DNA of 13,025 nt from Gammaproteobacteria bacterium (GCA_003645395.1 QNFC01000026.1:1-13025), one strand, 5' to 3'. Counted from the first letter of the stretch, positions 1 through 7,167 are shown. The notes: generated by a model from the sequence alone, not told the origin. Numbers and translations are program-made.

Positions 1-690
1 ACTGTACTCTCTGGGGCGTCGGCTGTCGTACAACACGCGGCCCTGATTAATGCAGACGCGGGCTTCATGATCTTCGAAATCCTGCTGAGCAAGAAAACGT
101 ACTTCATTGGTGGCAACCACTGGTGTCTCTGTCGCTGCCGCCAGTGTGACGCTGCCGACCAACACCTGCTCATCACCATCACGGCCGGTGCGTTGCAATT
201 CGAGGTAATAGTCCTGGCCAAACAGCTGCTTCCATTCATCAAGTAATTTTCGAGCAACACCAGGGTCACCATTAATCAGCGCACGACCCACATTTCCATG
301 ACGAGCACCAGACAGGGCAATCAAGCCGCCTGCTTGCCCGACCAGCCATTCCCTTTTTATCGCAGGAACACCCTGCTGCTGGCCCTCCAGGTAGCTACGG
401 GACATCAAGCTACTGAGGTTTAAATAACCTTCCCGGTTACGACACAGCAACAACAGGCGCGACTCGCTATTACCATCTCGTACAACCAGCTCGGCACCGA
501 TTATCGGTTTCACCCCGGCTTTTAGCGCGGCCCGATAGAACTTCACCAGCGCAAACGTGTTGCTGAAATCGGTCATCGCCACGGCGGCCATGCCCTGCTC
601 GCGGACCTGTTTCATCAATGCCGGGATACGCACCACGCTGTCCACCATCGAATACTCGGTGTGCAGGTTGAGGTGAACGAAGCTGCTCAT
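1..690 (-). CDS. dnaE: DNA polymerase III alpha subunit, N-terminal part (partial)
   Basis: This is the catalytic subunit of the replicative DNA polymerase; only the first 230 codons are in the window and the frame runs open through position 1. The visible part is the N-terminal PHP domain. It starts MSSFVHLNLHTEYSM, aligning with E. coli DnaE (MSEPRFVHLRVHSDYSM), and includes TDF at residues 40-42, a VKFY...KPIIGAE stretch at about 49-67 and VVATNEVRF at 191-199, all family hallmarks. The polymerase palm and fingers, including the catalytic aspartates, lie outside the window. The ATG at 690 is chosen because it reproduces the family N-terminus; no strong Shine-Dalgarno sequence precedes it. 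It starts 19 bases after the rnhB stop, so it is probably transcribed with rnhB and lpxB, the usual gammaproteobacterial arrangement. Identity is seen directly by alignment from memory; the polymerase role is family knowledge. Confidence 0.96.
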   Translation of the reverse strand, partial: MSSFVHLNLHTEYSMVDSVVRIPALMKQVREQGMAAVAMTDFSNTFALVKFYRAALKAGVKPIIGAELVVRDGNSESRLLLLCRNREGYLNLSSLMSRSYLEGQQQGVPAIKREWLVGQAGGLIALSGARHGNVGRALINGDPGVARKLLDEWKQLFGQDYYLELQRTGRDGDEQVLVGSVTLAAATETPVVATNEVRFLAQQDFEDHEARVCINQGRVLYDSRRPREYS

Positions 691-709
691 GCGCTGACCC
701 GCGTGGCAG

Positions 710-1318
710 TCACGAATTTTCACCTAACAAGCGTTTTACCGGGCCAAAGCTGCGGCGGTGAATCGCCGCAGGCCCCTGTTTTTTCAACGCAGTCAGGTGC
801 ATTTTTGTGGGATATCCTTTGTGGATCTCTAATCCATAGCCGGGGTATTGCTGCGCCAGCTCAGCCATTTCTCGGTCTCGTGCCTGCTTGGCCAGAATGG
901 ACGCAGCGCTGATCGCCGGCTCGGTTTGATCGCCGCGCACCACCGCTACGGCGTTACGGAGCCCTTTGGGCACACGATTACCGTCTATCAGTATCTGGTC
1001 AGCCGTTAGCTCAAGGCCAGCAATGGCCCGCTGCATCGATAACATCGTCGCCCACAGAATATTGAGTTCATCGATCTCTTCGACGTCGGCTCGGCCGAGG
1101 GCGTAACAAAGTGCATGTTGATGAATTTCCACTTCTAGCCGGCTACGTTGAGCACTCGAAAGTTTTTTAGAATCCGCCAGGCCGGCGATCGGATGATTCG
1201 GGTCGAGAATGACCGCCGCCGAAACGACTGGCCCCGCCAACGGTCCACGGCCAGCTTCGTCTACGCCAGCCGTATAATTCAACGTGCTACCAGGGCTCTC
1301 CACTAGCGGCCCAGCCAC
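710..1318 (-). CDS. rnhB: Ribonuclease HII
   Basis: RNase HII cleaves the RNA strand of RNA-DNA hybrids and starts removal of single ribonucleotides from DNA, in the cytoplasm. The 202-residue product carries the diagnostic GVDEAGRGPLAGPVV block (D20 and E21 as the first acidic pair), ADSKKLS at 48-54, EIDELNIL at 81-88, LIDGNRVP with D112, and SAASILAKQARDRE with D148, giving the full acidic active site. The end HRRSFGPVKR matches E. coli closely. The start is uncertain. GTG at 1318 overlaps lpxB by 16 bases; an in-frame GTG at 1303 (overlapping the lpxB TAG by one base) would give a 197-residue protein whose GVDE motif sits almost exactly where it does in E. coli. Neither has a strong ribosome binding site, so translation is probably coupled to lpxB. 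Confidence 0.96.
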   Translation of the reverse strand: MAGPLVESPGSTLNYTAGVDEAGRGPLAGPVVSAAVILDPNHPIAGLADSKKLSSAQRSRLEVEIHQHALCYALGRADVEEIDELNILWATMLSMQRAIAGLELTADQILIDGNRVPKGLRNAVAVVRGDQTEPAISAASILAKQARDREMAELAQQYPGYGLEIHKGYPTKMHLTALKKQGPAAIHRRSFGPVKRLLGENS

Positions 1319-2478
1319 TGCAAAATGGCACTAGCCGGGGAGCACTCGCCACGCAGCTGCTCACGCAAACGATAAAACTCGGCAATTTTTTGCTCAGTAC
1401 CGACCTCATCTTCAAACCAGCCATTAACGGCAGCGACCACATTATTAGTGCTGGCTTCTGACTGAATCAGCTCAGGTACCAGCTGACGGTCTGCGAGCAG
1501 GTTAGGCAGGGCAATCCACTTTGCGTAAGAAAGCAGTTTCACCAGATAATAAGTGATTGCGCCGAGCCGGTAAGCTACTACCAGTGGCCGCCCCATCATC
1601 ATCGCCTCAAGACTGGCAGTGCCTGAGGCCATTAGCACCAGGTCCGCAGCCTGCATTGCTCGATAGGAGTCGCCATCCAGCAGTGTCACTGAAAGTCCCT
1701 GCCCACGATCGCGGAGCACCTGCTCAACATATCGCCGCGCCTTTGCATTGATAAGCGGCACCACAAAATGAGTGGACTGTTGTTGGCTAATCAATTTAGC
1801 CGCATCAATAAACAGGGTTGTCAGGCGCTGATATTCACTGGCGCGGCTGCCTGGCAGAAGAGCAATCACTTTGTCGACCGCTGGCAACCCTAACGCCTCA
1901 CGGGCGTCCGCTTTAGGCGGATTCCACTGAATACGGTGGTAACTGGGATGACCGACGAACCGGCTCGGAATTTCAGCTTGCTGATAGAACTCGGACTCAA
2001 ACGGGAACAGCGTCAACATGCCGTTGACGGCCTCACTGATGAGTTTTAACCGCCCTCGCCGCCAGGCCCAAACCGACGGGCTGACGTAGTGGAAGGTAGG
2101 GATGCCGGCGCGCTTGAGTTTGCGCTCAAGACGTAACGTAAAATCGGGGGCATCAATCCCGATAAAAAAGTCCGGCGGATTTTTTAAAAAATGATCAACC
2201 AGTCGGGCACGAATTCGAAACAGCTCTGGCAGGCGACCCAGAGGCTCGACAAACCCCATCACCGCCAACCTTTCTGCCGGGAACAGCGACTGACAACCCG
2301 CCGCGTCCATCAGCGGTCCACCGATACCGGTAACTACTATTTCTCGACCATCGGCCTGCAATTCGCGGATCAACGCAGCGCCGAGCACGTCGCCAGAGGC
2401 CTCGCCAACGACAACCCCCACTCGCAGGACTGAATCAGAGGACAATGTAACGACTGGTGCGCGCAGCCCCCTGTTCAT
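1303..2478 (-). CDS. lpxB: Lipid A disaccharide synthase
   Basis: LpxB is a membrane-associated GT19 glycosyltransferase that joins UDP-2,3-diacylglucosamine to lipid X, making the lipid A disaccharide 1-phosphate. The 391-residue product shows the N-terminal GEASGD at 25-30, LAVMGFVEPLGRL from 71, GIDAPDF at 107-113, HYVSPSVWAWR at 130-140, LLPGSR at 207-212, and a C-terminal ASGTASLEAMM block of the nucleotide-binding half. Length is close to the 382 residues of E. coli; the N-terminus is about 11 residues longer. An in-frame TTG at 2445 would give the E. coli-like length, but neither start has a good Shine-Dalgarno sequence. lpxB normally follows lpxA directly. Here no lpxA precedes it and there is an unusually long spacer, so lpxB-rnhB-dnaE may need its own promoter; I could not identify one. 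Confidence 0.96.
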   Translation of the reverse strand: MNRGLRAPVVTLSSDSVLRVGVVVGEASGDVLGAALIRELQADGREIVVTGIGGPLMDAAGCQSLFPAERLAVMGFVEPLGRLPELFRIRARLVDHFLKNPPDFFIGIDAPDFTLRLERKLKRAGIPTFHYVSPSVWAWRRGRLKLISEAVNGMLTLFPFESEFYQQAEIPSRFVGHPSYHRIQWNPPKADAREALGLPAVDKVIALLPGSRASEYQRLTTLFIDAAKLISQQQSTHFVVPLINAKARRYVEQVLRDRGQGLSVTLLDGDSYRAMQAADLVLMASGTASLEAMMMGRPLVVAYRLGAITYYLVKLLSYAKWIALPNLLADRQLVPELIQSEASTNNVVAAVNGWFEDEVGTEQKIAEFYRLREQLRGECSPASAILQWLGR

Positions 2479-2490
2479 AATCTCGGTGGC

Positions 2491-2625
2491 TCATAGCGCA
2501 TTCCCAAAAGAGGTTGCTCGGTGCAATTTCAAATAGCTGGCTTCAACAGTCGAATGATTCATTTTGCGGTACTTAGTTTTCTCGAAAAGCACTCGTCTTC
2601 CAGAACTACCCTCACCGATTTCCAT
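2491..2625 (-). CDS. Doubtful 44-residue small ORF upstream of lpxB
   Basis: An ATG at 2625 opens a 44-codon frame ending in TGA at 2491, 12 bases before the lpxB ATG. The predicted peptide begins MEIGEGSSGRRVLFEKTKY and ends RATSFGNAL; it is basic and has no signal peptide, membrane segment or motif that I recognise. Evidence against it: there is only a bare GAG four bases before the ATG as a ribosome binding site, and third positions and codon choice (AGA, CGA, CTA, TTG) are unlike the neighbouring genes. Evidence for it: it fills most of the spacer and ends close to lpxB, as a leader or coupling peptide would. It may well be chance. Confidence 0.15.
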   Translation of the reverse strand: MEIGEGSSGRRVLFEKTKYRKMNHSTVEASYLKLHRATSFGNAL

Positions 2626-2631
2626 TAGCTC

Positions 2632-2662
2632 AAAAACCAAAAAGCGTGATTACGGATCACTC
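2632..2662 (-). terminator. Weak terminator-like hairpin after fabZ
   Basis: On the minus strand GTGAT-CCGTA-ATCAC forms a 5-bp stem with a 5-base loop (2660-2646). An outer G-C pair across one mismatch extends it, and it is followed by GC, TTTTT, GG and TTTTT. It lies about 43 bases after the fabZ stop. The T tracts resemble an intrinsic terminator, but the stem is short and AT-containing, so termination would be inefficient at best. If it works, it would separate lpxB-rnhB-dnaE from the upstream operon. Confidence 0.3.
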
Positions 2663-2705
2663 CCTGACGAGTCTCAAGGCACCTCAACAGGATGGCAGCG
2701 CTTCT

Positions 2706-3173
2706 TCAGCGGTGTTCAAGTTCCTTTAACGTACACATGATCTCGCAGCTGGCTGCACGGTTACCGTCTACGGTTGCTTCAGCACTAAACTGCCACATTC
2801 CTCGTACTACACGATTCAACTTCACATCAATCTGCAACTGATCGCCCGGCACCACCTGCTGCCTAAACCGAGCCTTATCAATGCCAACAAACAGATAAAT
2901 GTTGTTCTCATCGGGTTTGGAATTGTTGGTTCTAAAGCCAAGAATTCCGGCAGCCTGAGCCATTGCCTCGAGAATCAGCACCCCCGGCATTACTGGATAG
3001 TCAGGAAAATGACCGCCAAAAAACGGTTCGTTTACCGACACATTTTTGATCGCCACGAGCCGCTCACCTTCCACGCATTCGAGTACCCGATCAATCAGCA
3101 GGAATGGATAACGATGCGGCAGATAACTCATTATCTGGCTAATATCCATCGCCCCTGTTTCACTGGTAGTCAC
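2706..3173 (-). CDS. fabZ: 3-hydroxyacyl-ACP dehydratase FabZ
   Basis: FabZ dehydrates 3-hydroxyacyl-ACP to trans-2-enoyl-ACP in cytoplasmic fatty acid synthesis and competes with LpxA/LpxD for hydroxyacyl-ACP, which explains its place among lipid A genes. It is a hot-dog fold protein with LPHRYPFLLIDRV near the N-terminus, the catalytic block NEPFFGGHFPDYPVMPGVLILEA-type motif (catalytic His and Glu present, 14 residues apart) and the usual C-terminal MCTLKELE-like end. Three starts are possible: GTG 3179 (overlaps the lpxD stop by 4 bases), GTG 3173 and ATG 3149. I chose GTG 3173 because GGGAG at 3185-3181 sits 7 bases upstream (only 1 base from GTG 3179) and the resulting MTTSETG N-terminus matches E. 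coli MTTNTHT in sequence and length. It follows lpxD directly. What is missing is lpxA after it. Confidence 0.95.
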   Translation of the reverse strand: MTTSETGAMDISQIMSYLPHRYPFLLIDRVLECVEGERLVAIKNVSVNEPFFGGHFPDYPVMPGVLILEAMAQAAGILGFRTNNSKPDENNIYLFVGIDKARFRQQVVPGDQLQIDVKLNRVVRGMWQFSAEATVDGNRAASCEIMCTLKELEHR

Positions 3174-3175
3174 AA

Positions 3176-4204
3176 TCACTCTCCCGAATTAATATTGTTT
3201 TTTAAGGCCCGTTCCAGCACAGCAACTTTGCGCGCCAGATGGTCGAGCTTGTGAAACCGCGCGGTGTTTTTCCGCCAGTTATCATTAGTATCGGTTGGGT
3301 AACCGGAATAGACACCCGCTTCCTTGATTGAGCGAGTAACCATCGACATACCGGTGATATGCACACCGTCAGCGATATCCAGGTGCCCGACAAAACCAAC
3401 CCCACCGGCTATGGTGCAGCGCTTACCGATACGAGTACTGCCGGAGATACCAACGCAGGCGGCAATTGCAGTATCTTCGCCGATGACCACGCCATGGGCC
3501 ACCTGAATCTGGTTATCAAGTTTGGCACCTCGCTCTAAAACCGTATCTTCAAGCGCCCCACGATCAATAGTGGTATTCGCCCCGACATCCACGTCGTCGC
3601 CAAGCCAGACCCCACCAAGCTGCGGCACCGGCACCCAACGGGCGCCATCACTAGCATAACCAAACCCTCTCGAGCCCAGCACGGCTCCTTCGCCGATGCA
3701 ACAACGGGCACCTAACCGGGTTTTTTCCATCAAAACTGCTCGCACCCCGACCCGGCAACCCGCACCTATCTCCACGCCGGCAGCGATGACAGCCCCGGCC
3801 GAAATAACGCAATTTGCGCCAATCACTGCACCCGCGCCGATGGTGACATTTGCGTCGACGGCGACATTAGCCCCAAGGCTGGCCGTCGGTTCAACACTCG
3901 CCGAAGGATGTAATCCAGGCAACGGGGCAAGTTCCGGGTTCAATAACGCTGAAACCCGTGCAAAACTCAAATACGGGTTTCCACTTAGCAGGCAAGGGCC
4001 ACTAAATAAAGCTCGATCCGGCGGTGCCAGTATCACGGCCGCGGCACGAGTCGCCGCCAACTCTGCACGATAGCGACGATTGGTAAAAAAACTGATTTCG
4101 TCGGGCTGTGCAGACTTGAGAGTTGCAACGGCAGAGATCAGTTGACCACCGTCTCCGTCCAGTTCAGCACCTACCAGGCGCGCCAACTCGGCTAATGAGG
4201 GCAT
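3176..4204 (-). CDS. lpxD: UDP-3-O-(3-hydroxyacyl)glucosamine N-acyltransferase
   Basis: LpxD transfers the second 3-hydroxyacyl chain, from ACP to the 2-amino group of UDP-3-O-acylglucosamine, in lipid A synthesis. The 342-residue length equals the E. coli enzyme (341). Residues 1-100 form the uridine-binding domain (ISFFTNRRYRAEL at 37-49). About 100-290 is a left-handed beta-helix built of hexapeptide repeats (for example GANVAV, GAGAVI, GAGCRV). LDNQIQVAHGVVIG at 229-242 holds the catalytic His, H237. The C-terminal helix (HKLDHLARKVAVLERALK) is the usual ACP-interacting, trimer-forming helix. It starts at ATG 4204, only 3 bases after the skp stop and with no visible Shine-Dalgarno, so translation is probably coupled to skp. 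It is not LpxA: it has the N-terminal domain that LpxA lacks, and it cannot be assumed to replace LpxA. Confidence 0.97.
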   Translation of the reverse strand: MPSLAELARLVGAELDGDGGQLISAVATLKSAQPDEISFFTNRRYRAELAATRAAAVILAPPDRALFSGPCLLSGNPYLSFARVSALLNPELAPLPGLHPSASVEPTASLGANVAVDANVTIGAGAVIGANCVISAGAVIAAGVEIGAGCRVGVRAVLMEKTRLGARCCIGEGAVLGSRGFGYASDGARWVPVPQLGGVWLGDDVDVGANTTIDRGALEDTVLERGAKLDNQIQVAHGVVIGEDTAIAACVGISGSTRIGKRCTIAGGVGFVGHLDIADGVHITGMSMVTRSIKEAGVYSGYPTDTNDNWRKNTARFHKLDHLARKVAVLERALKNNINSGE

Positions 4205-4207
4205 CGG

Positions 4208-4717
4208 CTATGGCATTTTTTTCAGTACTTTCAATACTTGCTCGGTAACATCCATACCTTTGCTGGCAAACACTACCCCATCAGTCACAATCAAATCGTA
4301 ACCATTTTTTTTGCCAAATTTATCCACTGCTTCCATCACTTTCCCACGCAGGCTACCGAGTTCCTCACCCTGCCGCTGTCGGAAATCCTCTTCGAATGCA
4401 TCTTTGGCATTTTTGAACTCACGTTGCTGGCTAATGAGCGCCCGCTCTTTTTTCTTGCGCTGATCTTCACTGAGCAGTAAACCGTTTTTCTGGAAATCTT
4501 CGCCGGCTTTTTTAAGTTTCTCTCCCTGCGACGTTAACTCTTTGCTGCGCGGTTCGAAATCTTTACGCAGCCGCTCCTGAACAGCTTTCGCCTGCGGCGA
4601 GTTCTGCAACAACGCAGCCGCATTTAAATAGCCTATTTTAGTTTCAGCTTGCACGCTCATCGCAGACACAGCCAGCAACAATGCAATAGCAGATTTACTC
4701 AACATAGATAATTTCAA
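4208..4717 (-). CDS. skp: Periplasmic chaperone Skp/OmpH family
   Basis: Skp is a trimeric periplasmic holdase that carries unfolded outer-membrane proteins from the Sec translocon to BamA. The 169-residue precursor has a signal peptide (MKLSMLSKSAIALLLAVSAM, then SVQA; likely cleavage after A24), then IGYLNAAALLQNSPQAK, a family signature, and a long charged helical tentacle region at about 40-130 rich in K, E, Q and R. It ends with the core strand region (GYDLIVTDGVVFASKGMDVT). The start is TTG at 4717: AGAGG at 4730-4726 lies 8 bases upstream, while the alternative ATG at 4705 would be 20 bases from it. Both starts keep a workable signal peptide. It sits between bamA and lpxD, the standard place, 72 bases after the bamA stop. 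Confidence 0.95.
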   Translation of the reverse strand: MKLSMLSKSAIALLLAVSAMSVQAETKIGYLNAAALLQNSPQAKAVQERLRKDFEPRSKELTSQGEKLKKAGEDFQKNGLLLSEDQRKKKERALISQQREFKNAKDAFEEDFRQRQGEELGSLRGKVMEAVDKFGKKNGYDLIVTDGVVFASKGMDVTEQVLKVLKKMP

Positions 4718-4725
4718 GATACTCG

Positions 4726-4730
4726 CCTCT
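4726..4730 (-). promoter_or_regulatory. Shine-Dalgarno site supporting the skp TTG start
   Basis: AGAGG on the minus strand, eight bases before TTG 4717. It supports the TTG rather than the internal ATG at 4705 as the initiation codon. Confidence 0.6.
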
Positions 4731-4764
4731 TTCAGGTTTGATGGGTTGGTTAGTTAAGTTACAG

Positions 4765-4779
4765 CCGGTCAGCAACCGG
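4765..4779 (-). other. Small hairpin in bamA-skp spacer
   Basis: An inverted repeat CCGGT-5 bases-ACCGG lies about ten bases after the bamA stop. It is followed on the minus strand by CTGTAACTTAAC, not a T run, so it is unlikely to be an intrinsic terminator. It could be an RNA stem that affects message stability between bamA and skp, or simply chance. Confidence 0.3.
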
Positions 4780-4789
4780 AGCAGTTGTT

Positions 4790-7099
4790 TTAGAAAGACT
4801 GGCCCAAGTTGAACTGGAAACTCTCGGTCTCATCGTCATCATCGTCATTAAAGGGCGCGGCAAAACTCACTGCCAACGCTCCAAAAGGCGATAGCCACAC
4901 CGCTGCGATACCGGTCGAATAACGCAATTCGTCTATTTCAATGTCCTCGTCAGGACCAAACACGTTACCAGCATCAACAAACAGGCTAAGCCTCATTGAT
5001 TTAGGCGGCTCTTTAAGAAACGGAATCGGGAAAAAGAGTTCACCTTTGCCGACTATCAGCTTACTCCCACCAAACGGATCACCCTCGGAGGAGAAAGTCT
5101 GCGTAGTCTGCGGACCGAGGGTATTTGCTTTAAACCCTCTAACGGATGAAACGCCCCCGGCAAAAAAGTTCTCATAAAAAGGCAGGTCATCGGTGTCGCC
5201 GTAACCATCGCCATAACCGGCGCTACCCTGCAACAAAAACGCGCCGCGTTTGCCAACCGGCCAATATTGCTGGCGATTGTAATAAAGTTTGTAAAACTCA
5301 AGATCACCCAACGGCGTTGCGATCTCCGCACTGAGACTTTGCATGCCACCACGGTCTGCAAAAATCGCCCGATTACGCGTGTCATTGGACCAGGAGACAC
5401 CCATCTTGAGCTGGGTATAGCTGTCGCCGTTTTTACGGACAAACTCTCGTATTTCGGGGGGGGTGAAATCATTAGTGCCCATATCAATGAATTCAATCCC
5501 ACCAGATAGACCGATCGTATTAAATTCACTGATCGGAATACCGAAACCAACATTGAAACCGATGGTACTCGTATCGTATTCGGCAAGATTCTCTTCGGCA
5601 GCATCCGTACTTCGCGAATACAACGAAAGCGTCTGACTTACCCCATCCTTTGTCCAGTAAGGATTGGTCTGACTGATACTGTAAACATCAGAAATATCAC
5701 TGGTCGCAACGGTAAAGGCCAGGCGCCTGCCAGTGCCAAGGAAATTCTCCTGAACAATACTGGCGTTAAGCATTATGCCGCTACCCTGACCTATTCCGAA
5801 CCCGGCAGAAATGCTGCCCGATGAACGCTCACTAACAGCAAAATTCACATCTAACTGGTCAGGAGAACCCTCAACAGCGGGAGTTTCAACGGTTACCTCT
5901 TCAAAAAACCCGAGGCGCTCCAGGCGCACCCTGGATCGCTCTACCGCTTCGTTGGAAAACCAGGCACCTTCCATCTGCCGCATTTCCCGGCGCAGGACCT
6001 GATCCTGCGTTTTGGTATTACCAGCGAAGCTAATTCGTCGCACATAAGCACGCTTGCCCGGATCGATAAAAAATGTCAACGACACCAGTGAATTCTCTTC
6101 ATCCACATCGGGAATCGGATTAACGTTGGCAAACGCGTAACCCTCAGCACCGAGCGCCTCGGAAATAACATCACTGGTCTCCGTCACTTTGCTACGAGAG
6201 AACACATCACCAGGCCGCACTTCCACCAGGTCAACCAAAGACTGCGGATCAACAATCAAATCACCTGAAAGCTGGACCTCCTCTATCAGATATTGCTTCC
6301 CTTCAACAACATTGACGGTGATGTACATCTCATCTTTATTCGGTGTAATGGCCACCTGGGTAGACATAATCTCGAAATCAAGATAACCATTATCAAGATA
6401 AAATGAAGTCAGGTTCTCGAGATCTCCCGAGAGTTTTTCCTTGGAGTAACGGTCATCGTTGGTGACAAAACTGATCAGATTTGGCGGCGTCAGTTCAAAC
6501 TTCGTCAGTAGATCGGCATCATCAAACTGGTGGTTACCGACAATATTGATATCCCGGATACGTGCAACCTTGCCTTCGATAATATTGATATTGATATTGA
6601 CCCGATTTCGCGACAACGGCACCACATCAGTGGTCAGCTCAACGCCATACTTACCGTGACTGTAATACTGCCGCTCTAGCTCCTGTGCGACCGCATCAAG
6701 CGCAGACGGAACATAAACACGCCCCACTGCCAGGCCAATGTCTGCCAGACCTTTTTCAAGATCCTCTGTAGGAATATCCTCGTTTCCTTCAATATTCAAC
6801 TCAGCGATTGATGGACGCTCATCAACGGTAATGATGAGAACCCCGCCCCGGCGGTCGACAGAAACATCACGAAAAAACTCGGTGGAAAAAAGCGCACGAA
6901 TAATCCTGCCGCTGCTCGCATCATCAACGCGATCACCGACAGCCACCGGCAGCGCATTGAACACTGTTCCAGCAGAAATACGCCGCAATCCTTCCACGCG
7001 GATATCATCAATAACAAATTCTTCTGCGAAACTGGCCGGCATATAAAACGACAACAGAAGAACTGCGCTGAACAGCGCTTTAATCCGAAAAATCAACAT
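4790..7099 (-). CDS. bamA: Outer-membrane protein assembly factor BamA
   Basis: BamA is the Omp85-family core of the BAM complex; it inserts beta-barrel proteins into the outer membrane. The 769-residue precursor has a signal peptide (residues 1-25, cut after SFA before EEF), five POTRA domains in about 26-425 (each opening with a strand such as IDDIRVEGLRR, IAELNIEGNEDI, IRDINIVGNHQF, IEEVQLSGD, VRRISFAGNTKT) and a 16-strand C-terminal barrel. Loop 6 contains the diagnostic VRGF at 653-656 in GGVSSVRGF. The last strand ends FQFNLGQSF with the terminal aromatic residue that serves as the barrel assembly signal. E. coli BamA is 810 residues, so this one is slightly short but complete. ATG 7099 follows AAGGGTGG. 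Oddities are a C8 run coding T-P-P at 546-548 and a run of five Asp at 752-756 in the last extracellular loop. Upstream is rseP, downstream skp: an envelope-biogenesis block. Confidence 0.98.
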   Translation of the reverse strand: MLIFRIKALFSAVLLLSFYMPASFAEEFVIDDIRVEGLRRISAGTVFNALPVAVGDRVDDASSGRIIRALFSTEFFRDVSVDRRGGVLIITVDERPSIAELNIEGNEDIPTEDLEKGLADIGLAVGRVYVPSALDAVAQELERQYYSHGKYGVELTTDVVPLSRNRVNININIIEGKVARIRDINIVGNHQFDDADLLTKFELTPPNLISFVTNDDRYSKEKLSGDLENLTSFYLDNGYLDFEIMSTQVAITPNKDEMYITVNVVEGKQYLIEEVQLSGDLIVDPQSLVDLVEVRPGDVFSRSKVTETSDVISEALGAEGYAFANVNPIPDVDEENSLVSLTFFIDPGKRAYVRRISFAGNTKTQDQVLRREMRQMEGAWFSNEAVERSRVRLERLGFFEEVTVETPAVEGSPDQLDVNFAVSERSSGSISAGFGIGQGSGIMLNASIVQENFLGTGRRLAFTVATSDISDVYSISQTNPYWTKDGVSQTLSLYSRSTDAAEENLAEYDTSTIGFNVGFGIPISEFNTIGLSGGIEFIDMGTNDFTPPEIREFVRKNGDSYTQLKMGVSWSNDTRNRAIFADRGGMQSLSAEIATPLGDLEFYKLYYNRQQYWPVGKRGAFLLQGSAGYGDGYGDTDDLPFYENFFAGGVSSVRGFKANTLGPQTTQTFSSEGDPFGGSKLIVGKGELFFPIPFLKEPPKSMRLSLFVDAGNVFGPDEDIEIDELRYSTGIAAVWLSPFGALAVSFAAPFNDDDDDETESFQFNLGQSF

Positions 7100-7167
7100 C
7101 CACCCTTATTAACGTTATTTACTTTTGTAAGCGTGAGCCCGCCTGACCAGACAAATCACCGGCATCA

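Larger units (their letters stand above)
2479..2705. other. fabZ-lpxB spacer where lpxA is expected
   Basis: This is the only sizeable gap in the window, three times longer than the next. In most gammaproteobacteria lpxA (UDP-GlcNAc acyltransferase, about 260 codons) occupies this place, but 227 bases cannot hold it. Reading all minus-strand frames shows no left-handed beta-helix hexapeptide repeats and no recognisable LpxA piece. It contains a weak hairpin followed by two short T runs (minus strand) just after fabZ, and a 44-codon reading frame of doubtful reality just before lpxB. I see no convincing sigma-70 promoter. Confidence 0.85.

Noticed and set aside
661..912. Plus-strand frame spanning the dnaE-rnhB junction
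   Set aside because: It is antisense to two solid genes and resembles no protein family I know.
2652..2675. In-frame readthrough of fabZ codes ETRQGVIR, faintly like the C-terminal end of LpxA (STRGLIR in E. coli)
   Set aside because: The match is seven residues with a gap, lies right after fabZ where an LpxA N-terminus would be expected, and nothing around it resembles LpxA. It is best treated as chance and does not show an lpxA remnant.
3696..4073. 125-codon plus-strand frame antisense to lpxD
   Set aside because: Its Ala/Pro/Thr-rich product mirrors the hexapeptide repeats of lpxD on the other strand; no ribosome binding site or family resemblance.
3176..4204. LpxD taking over the role of the missing LpxA
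   Set aside because: The protein has the LpxD N-terminal uridine-binding domain, LpxD length and the LpxD catalytic His block. Nothing in the sequence indicates UDP-GlcNAc O-acyltransferase activity.
5056..5604. 182-codon minus-strand reading frame inside bamA
   Set aside because: It overlaps a confidently identified bamA in another frame, has no recognisable domain and has a composition typical of an out-of-frame shadow.
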